DNA of 64,000 nt from Leptospiraceae bacterium (lineage in GTDB: Bacteria > Spirochaetota > Leptospiria > Leptospirales > Leptospiraceae). The notes beneath the pieces are model-generated. The model saw only the letters and a list, made by a program, of their open reading frames with translations. It did not search any database and was not told the DNA's origin. The DNA is taken from the NCBI GenBank assembly GCA_024233835.1, contig JACKPC010000001.1, forward strand, positions 992,001 to 1,056,000. The letters are read 5' to 3'. Of the stretch, positions 61,007 through 64,000 are shown in pieces (the first letter of the stretch is position 1; each line of letters begins with the position of its first letter). Position numbers and translations under genes: made by a program.

Positions 61007-62397
61007 GGAATTTCACTTTTGGGAAGTAAAAGACTAAAAGTACTACCCTTACTGAGTTCACTTTCTACAGAAATTTGTCCCTTGTTTTTCTCTATAAGTT
61101 CCGCACAGAGAATAAGACCTATACCGGTTCCACGTTCACCTTCAGTGCCTTCTGTTTGAAAATTATGTTCTAAAGAAAAGATCTTATCCAAATCTTTCTT
61201 TGCTATACCCTGACCGTTATCCCTAATGTTAATACGAATACAGTACTCTGTTTCCTCTAAGTCTATTTCTATCTTACCGTTCAAATAGGTAAACTTTATT
61301 GCATTTCCTATAAGATTGAAGAATATGGTACTTAGAGAATTTTCATCAGCATATAGAAATAACTTCTTTTCAAAATTCCTATTTATGGTAATATTTTTCT
61401 TGTCTGCCCTGCTTTGCAAAAGGCTTATCACATTTAAAAGAAGAGTATTTATTTCGATATTTTGAGGATGGAGTATTAGTTTTCCATCATGAGCCCTGGA
61501 CCATTCCAGAAGACTATTTAGCATAGTATAGGTATTCTGTGCAGAATTGTGAACATAGCGACTATAGGTTTTTACATCCTCAAGACTTTCCTCTTCAGCA
61601 TCTTCCATTAGAATTTTCGAAAGTCCTAAAATTTCGTTGAACGAATTTTTCAGATCATGAGCCATGATAGAGATAAACCTGTTTTTCATGGAATTCATTT
61701 CTGTAAGAGAAAAAGCCTGTGTATTTAATTCTTCATTTTTCTCCTGTAATTGAAGATTTTGTTTTACAATCTGTTGTTTTTGCTTTTCTAATACTTGATT
61801 TACTTTTGCAAGCTTAAGAGCATTGAAGAAGATGATTCGAAAATACTGATACCGCAAACCAGAAATTGTAATAGCAGCAAGAGCAATAGGTAAAAGAATT
61901 AGCCAGTAGGTAATATACTTAGAAAAGTTTTCAGGATTGAAAAGATAAGCAAAAAGAACATTAACAAGAAAACCGAATACACAGTTAAACAGACTATGCT
62001 TATAATGCCAGAATAAGAGTATGGCCGGTGCAATAATAATAGGAATATTAGCAAGTATGCTGGCTATTAAAGTATCAAAATTTTTGCTGAGACTGCTGGC
62101 TGCAAAACCTGCCGATAAAAAAAGAGACATCCAGATAGTATAAGCAAATACTTTAGCAGAAATTTTCTTTCTGAATAGTAGATAAGCCGTAATAAGAGTT
62201 GGAAATAAAGGAAAAAAACGTATATACACATTTTCCAGACTACCTCTTTCTTCGATGATAAAAGCCGAAAAAAGAGTACCCGGTATATAAGTCATCATCC
62301 CGATGAAGGCGGTTATATAGGCTGAGCTAACAAGCTTCCTGGAATATTGTTCATTCCAGATTTCAGCTTCATCCTTCAATTCAAGTTCTCTGTCCAT
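60991..62397 (-). CDS. Membrane histidine kinase
   Basis: About 468 residues from ATG 62397; in-frame upstream starts at 62424 and TTG 62445 exist. Six hydrophobic helices (about 25-190) form an N-terminal membrane domain, followed by a coiled coil (QVLEKQKQQIVKQNLQLQEK). HisKA has SIMAHDLKNSFNEILG with the phospho-His, and the ATPase part has NLIGNAIKFTY, IRDNGQGIAKKDL and GTGIGLILC. No response regulator is adjacent. It lies between the pyrophosphatase and asnB genes in one direction. Confidence 0.9.
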   Translation of the reverse strand: MDRELELKDEAEIWNEQYSRKLVSSAYITAFIGMMTYIPGTLFSAFIIEERGSLENVYIRFFPLFPTLITAYLLFRKKISAKVFAYTIWMSLFLSAGFAASSLSKNFDTLIASILANIPIIIAPAILLFWHYKHSLFNCVFGFLVNVLFAYLFNPENFSKYITYWLILLPIALAAITISGLRYQYFRIIFFNALKLAKVNQVLEKQKQQIVKQNLQLQEKNEELNTQAFSLTEMNSMKNRFISIMAHDLKNSFNEILGLSKILMEDAEEESLEDVKTYSRYVHNSAQNTYTMLNSLLEWSRAHDGKLILHPQNIEINTLLLNVISLLQSRADKKNITINRNFEKKLFLYADENSLSTIFFNLIGNAIKFTYLNGKIEIDLEETEYCIRINIRDNGQGIAKKDLDKIFSLEHNFQTEGTEGERGTGIGLILCAELIEKNKGQISVESELSKGSTFSLLLPKSEIPCAES

Positions 62398-62473
62398 TGG
62401 CTTTCCCGCTTTTTCAGGGAACATTAAAAAAGCGGCTTCAAGCAAATAATCGATTGAAACCGCCTGTATATTT

Positions 62474-64000
62474 TTACTGCATAAACTTCATGACCTGACC
62501 CATGTAAGGGGCCAGAGGTGCAACCACAAGGGCTACAACTGACATAAGCTTGATTAAGATGTTGATAGAAGGACCGGAAGTATCTTTCAGAGGGTCACCT
62601 ACCGTGTCACCTACAACAGCAGCCTTATGAGGCTCGGAACCTTTTTTATAGTTCTTACCGTTGATATCAATTCCACCTTCGAACATTTTCTTTGCATTGT
62701 CCCAGGCACCACCCGCATTGGATTGAAAAATCGCCATAAGCACACCGGAAACCGTTACACCGGCCAGAAGACCGCCTAAAGCTTCTGCACCAAAAAGAAA
62801 GCCCATCAGCACCGGTGAAAGAACAGCTAATAAACCCGGCAGCATCATTTCACGAACAGCCGCCTGAGTAGAAATCTCCACACACTTTGCATATTCAGCT
62901 TTTCCATTAGCTTCTTCGAAGATAGCTTTTTCCTTAGCGTCCATCTTTTCCATCTGGTTGTCGTATTTACGCATTAGCTCCAGGGCTGCTTTCAGTTGGG
63001 GAATCGAAGCAAATTGACGACGTACCTCGTTAATCATGTCCATAGCAGCACGACCTACCGCACCCATGGCCATAGCGGAAAATACGAAAGGAAGCATTCC
63101 ACCAATAAAAAGACCGGCCATTACCCAGGGGTCAGCCACGTTGATGGTCTTAACATTTGCCTGTTGCATGAAAGCGGAGAAAAGAGCCAGAGCAGTCAGG
63201 GCTGCCGAAGCAATGGCAAAACCCTTTCCGATAGCAGCTGTAGTGTTTCCTACTGCATCGAGCTTGTCGGTACGTTCCCTGACTTCTTTGGGAAGATGAG
63301 CCATTTCCGCGATACCACCCGCGTTGTCTGAAATAGGACCGTAAGCGTCGACTGCGAGCTGAATACCGGTATTCGCCAGCATTCCAAGAGCCGCAATAGC
63401 GATTCCGTACAGACCTGCAAGCATATAAGCACCTACGATAGAAGCAGCAATCAGTAAAATAGGAATAGCAGTTGAATACATTCCCACACCCAGACCGGCG
63501 ATGATGTTGGTAGCAGCTCCGGTAGTGGACTGTTTTACGATGTTGACAACAGGAGATTTATTAGTTCCTGTATAATGCTCGGTTACGATACCTACCAGTA
63601 GGCCGGCAATCAGACCGATAATCGTTGCCCAGAAGACACCCCAGGCGGTGTAAGTACGGGCTACACCGGTTAAAACATCTGCAGATGTCCAGGTTTCCGG
63701 AAGACCGACTTTCACTAAAGCGGCAGTTGCAGCAATCATCAGGGCAGATGCAATAAAGTGACCCATGTTCAGGGCTTTCTGAGGGTCTCCACCTTCTTTC
63801 ACTTTCACGAAAAAAGTACCGATGATGGAACAAACAATTCCCAGACCGGCAATATAAAGAGGAAGGTAGATACCTTCAAAACCCATTACACCACCACCGG
63901 CTGTAGCAGCTCCTACGAAGCTCGTAGCTAAAACCATAGAACCGAGGATAGAACCCACATAGGACTCGAAAAGGTCAGCACCCATACCGGCTACGTCTCC
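62474..64000 (-). CDS. hppA: Membrane-bound proton- or sodium-pumping pyrophosphatase, partial
   Basis: The frame continues to the right edge (GDVAGMGADLFESYVGS), so the N-terminal 200 residues or so are missing. Visible marks are DAYGPISDNAGGIAEM and GDTVGDPLKDTSGPS, the pyrophosphate and Mg sites. The sequence GNTTAAIGKGFAIAS has Ala where K-independent enzymes have Lys, which indicates the potassium-dependent subfamily. It couples pyrophosphate hydrolysis to ion pumping across the inner membrane. It is followed by the histidine kinase gene. Confidence 0.96.
   Translation of the reverse strand, partial: GDVAGMGADLFESYVGSILGSMVLATSFVGAATAGGGVMGFEGIYLPLYIAGLGIVCSIIGTFFVKVKEGGDPQKALNMGHFIASALMIAATAALVKVGLPETWTSADVLTGVARTYTAWGVFWATIIGLIAGLLVGIVTEHYTGTNKSPVVNIVKQSTTGAATNIIAGLGVGMYSTAIPILLIAASIVGAYMLAGLYGIAIAALGMLANTGIQLAVDAYGPISDNAGGIAEMAHLPKEVRERTDKLDAVGNTTAAIGKGFAIASAALTALALFSAFMQQANVKTINVADPWVMAGLFIGGMLPFVFSAMAMGAVGRAAMDMINEVRRQFASIPQLKAALELMRKYDNQMEKMDAKEKAIFEEANGKAEYAKCVEISTQAAVREMMLPGLLAVLSPVLMGFLFGAEALGGLLAGVTVSGVLMAIFQSNAGGAWDNAKKMFEGGIDINGKNYKKGSEPHKAAVVGDTVGDPLKDTSGPSINILIKLMSVVALVVAPLAPYMGQVMKFMQ

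Overview
The window looks like chromosomal DNA of a low-G+C spirochaete of the Leptospira type (Leptospirales). This is inferred from content, not from a marker gene: SpoIIE-type PP2C phosphatases fused to 7TM-DISM, HAMP-GAF or receiver-like modules, many short-lipobox lipoproteins, a DUF1566 lipoprotein with putative-Ig repeats, TonB-linked outer-membrane proteins, and often weak ribosome binding sites. No rRNA, tRNA, transposase, recombinase, prophage or CRISPR array was found.

Layout. 1-4711 (-): a SWIM / DUF5691 / MoxR AAA+ / DUF5682 operon cut by the left edge. 4886-7300 (+): three envelope genes. 7389-8201 (-): a PAS-only protein that ends where an output domain would be expected. 8503-13269 (+): secreted protein, tsaB, rnr, an alpha/beta hydrolase and a small exported protein with a clear terminator. 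13338-19260 (-): substrate-binding lipoprotein, Ig/DUF1566 lipoprotein, Wzt-like ABC ATPase and a methyltransferase. 19277-21921 (+): GH13 enzyme, lipoprotein, PnuC. 21935-30919: tex, then three SpoIIE phosphatases and a hydrolase. 31091-31686 (+): a toxin-antitoxin pair. 31723-35323 (-): a GshF-like glutathione pathway split into two genes, plus an ATP-grasp-like protein. 35425-40184: thioesterase, ABC1 kinase, porin-like protein, AAA/PD-(D/E)XK protein. 40345-45081 (-): caa3-type cytochrome oxidase operon with SCO. 45213-47719: a scrambled region of repeats, toxin remnants and a toxin/Imm26 pair. 47716-50924 (-): TonB receptor and propeller lipoprotein. 51131-52416: DNA methyltransferase and a small ORF. 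52482-59149 (+): a bacteriophytochrome-led five-gene operon. 59141-64000 (-): asnB, histidine kinase and a membrane pyrophosphatase cut by the right edge.

The most unusual observation is a recurring architecture. At three host genes (gshB-like, ABC1 kinase, TonB receptor) a 0.7-1.7 kb segment lies directly beyond the gene's 3' end, and beyond it is a second copy of that same 3' end (about 40 bp, 122 bp and 63-445 bp). Two of the segments carry a ParE-type toxin-antitoxin pair and a toxin/Imm26 pair. At the TonB gene two such units appear stacked, the outer one holding a decayed PIN toxin module and a tandem array of 11-bp palindromes. This suggests a cassette-like insertion process that regenerates host gene ends. 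The second notable system is the phytochrome/HD-GYP operon with an Lgt-like membrane protein, an AurF-like diiron oxygenase, a PLD-like protein and a PLP enzyme, possibly a light-regulated lipid or metabolite pathway.
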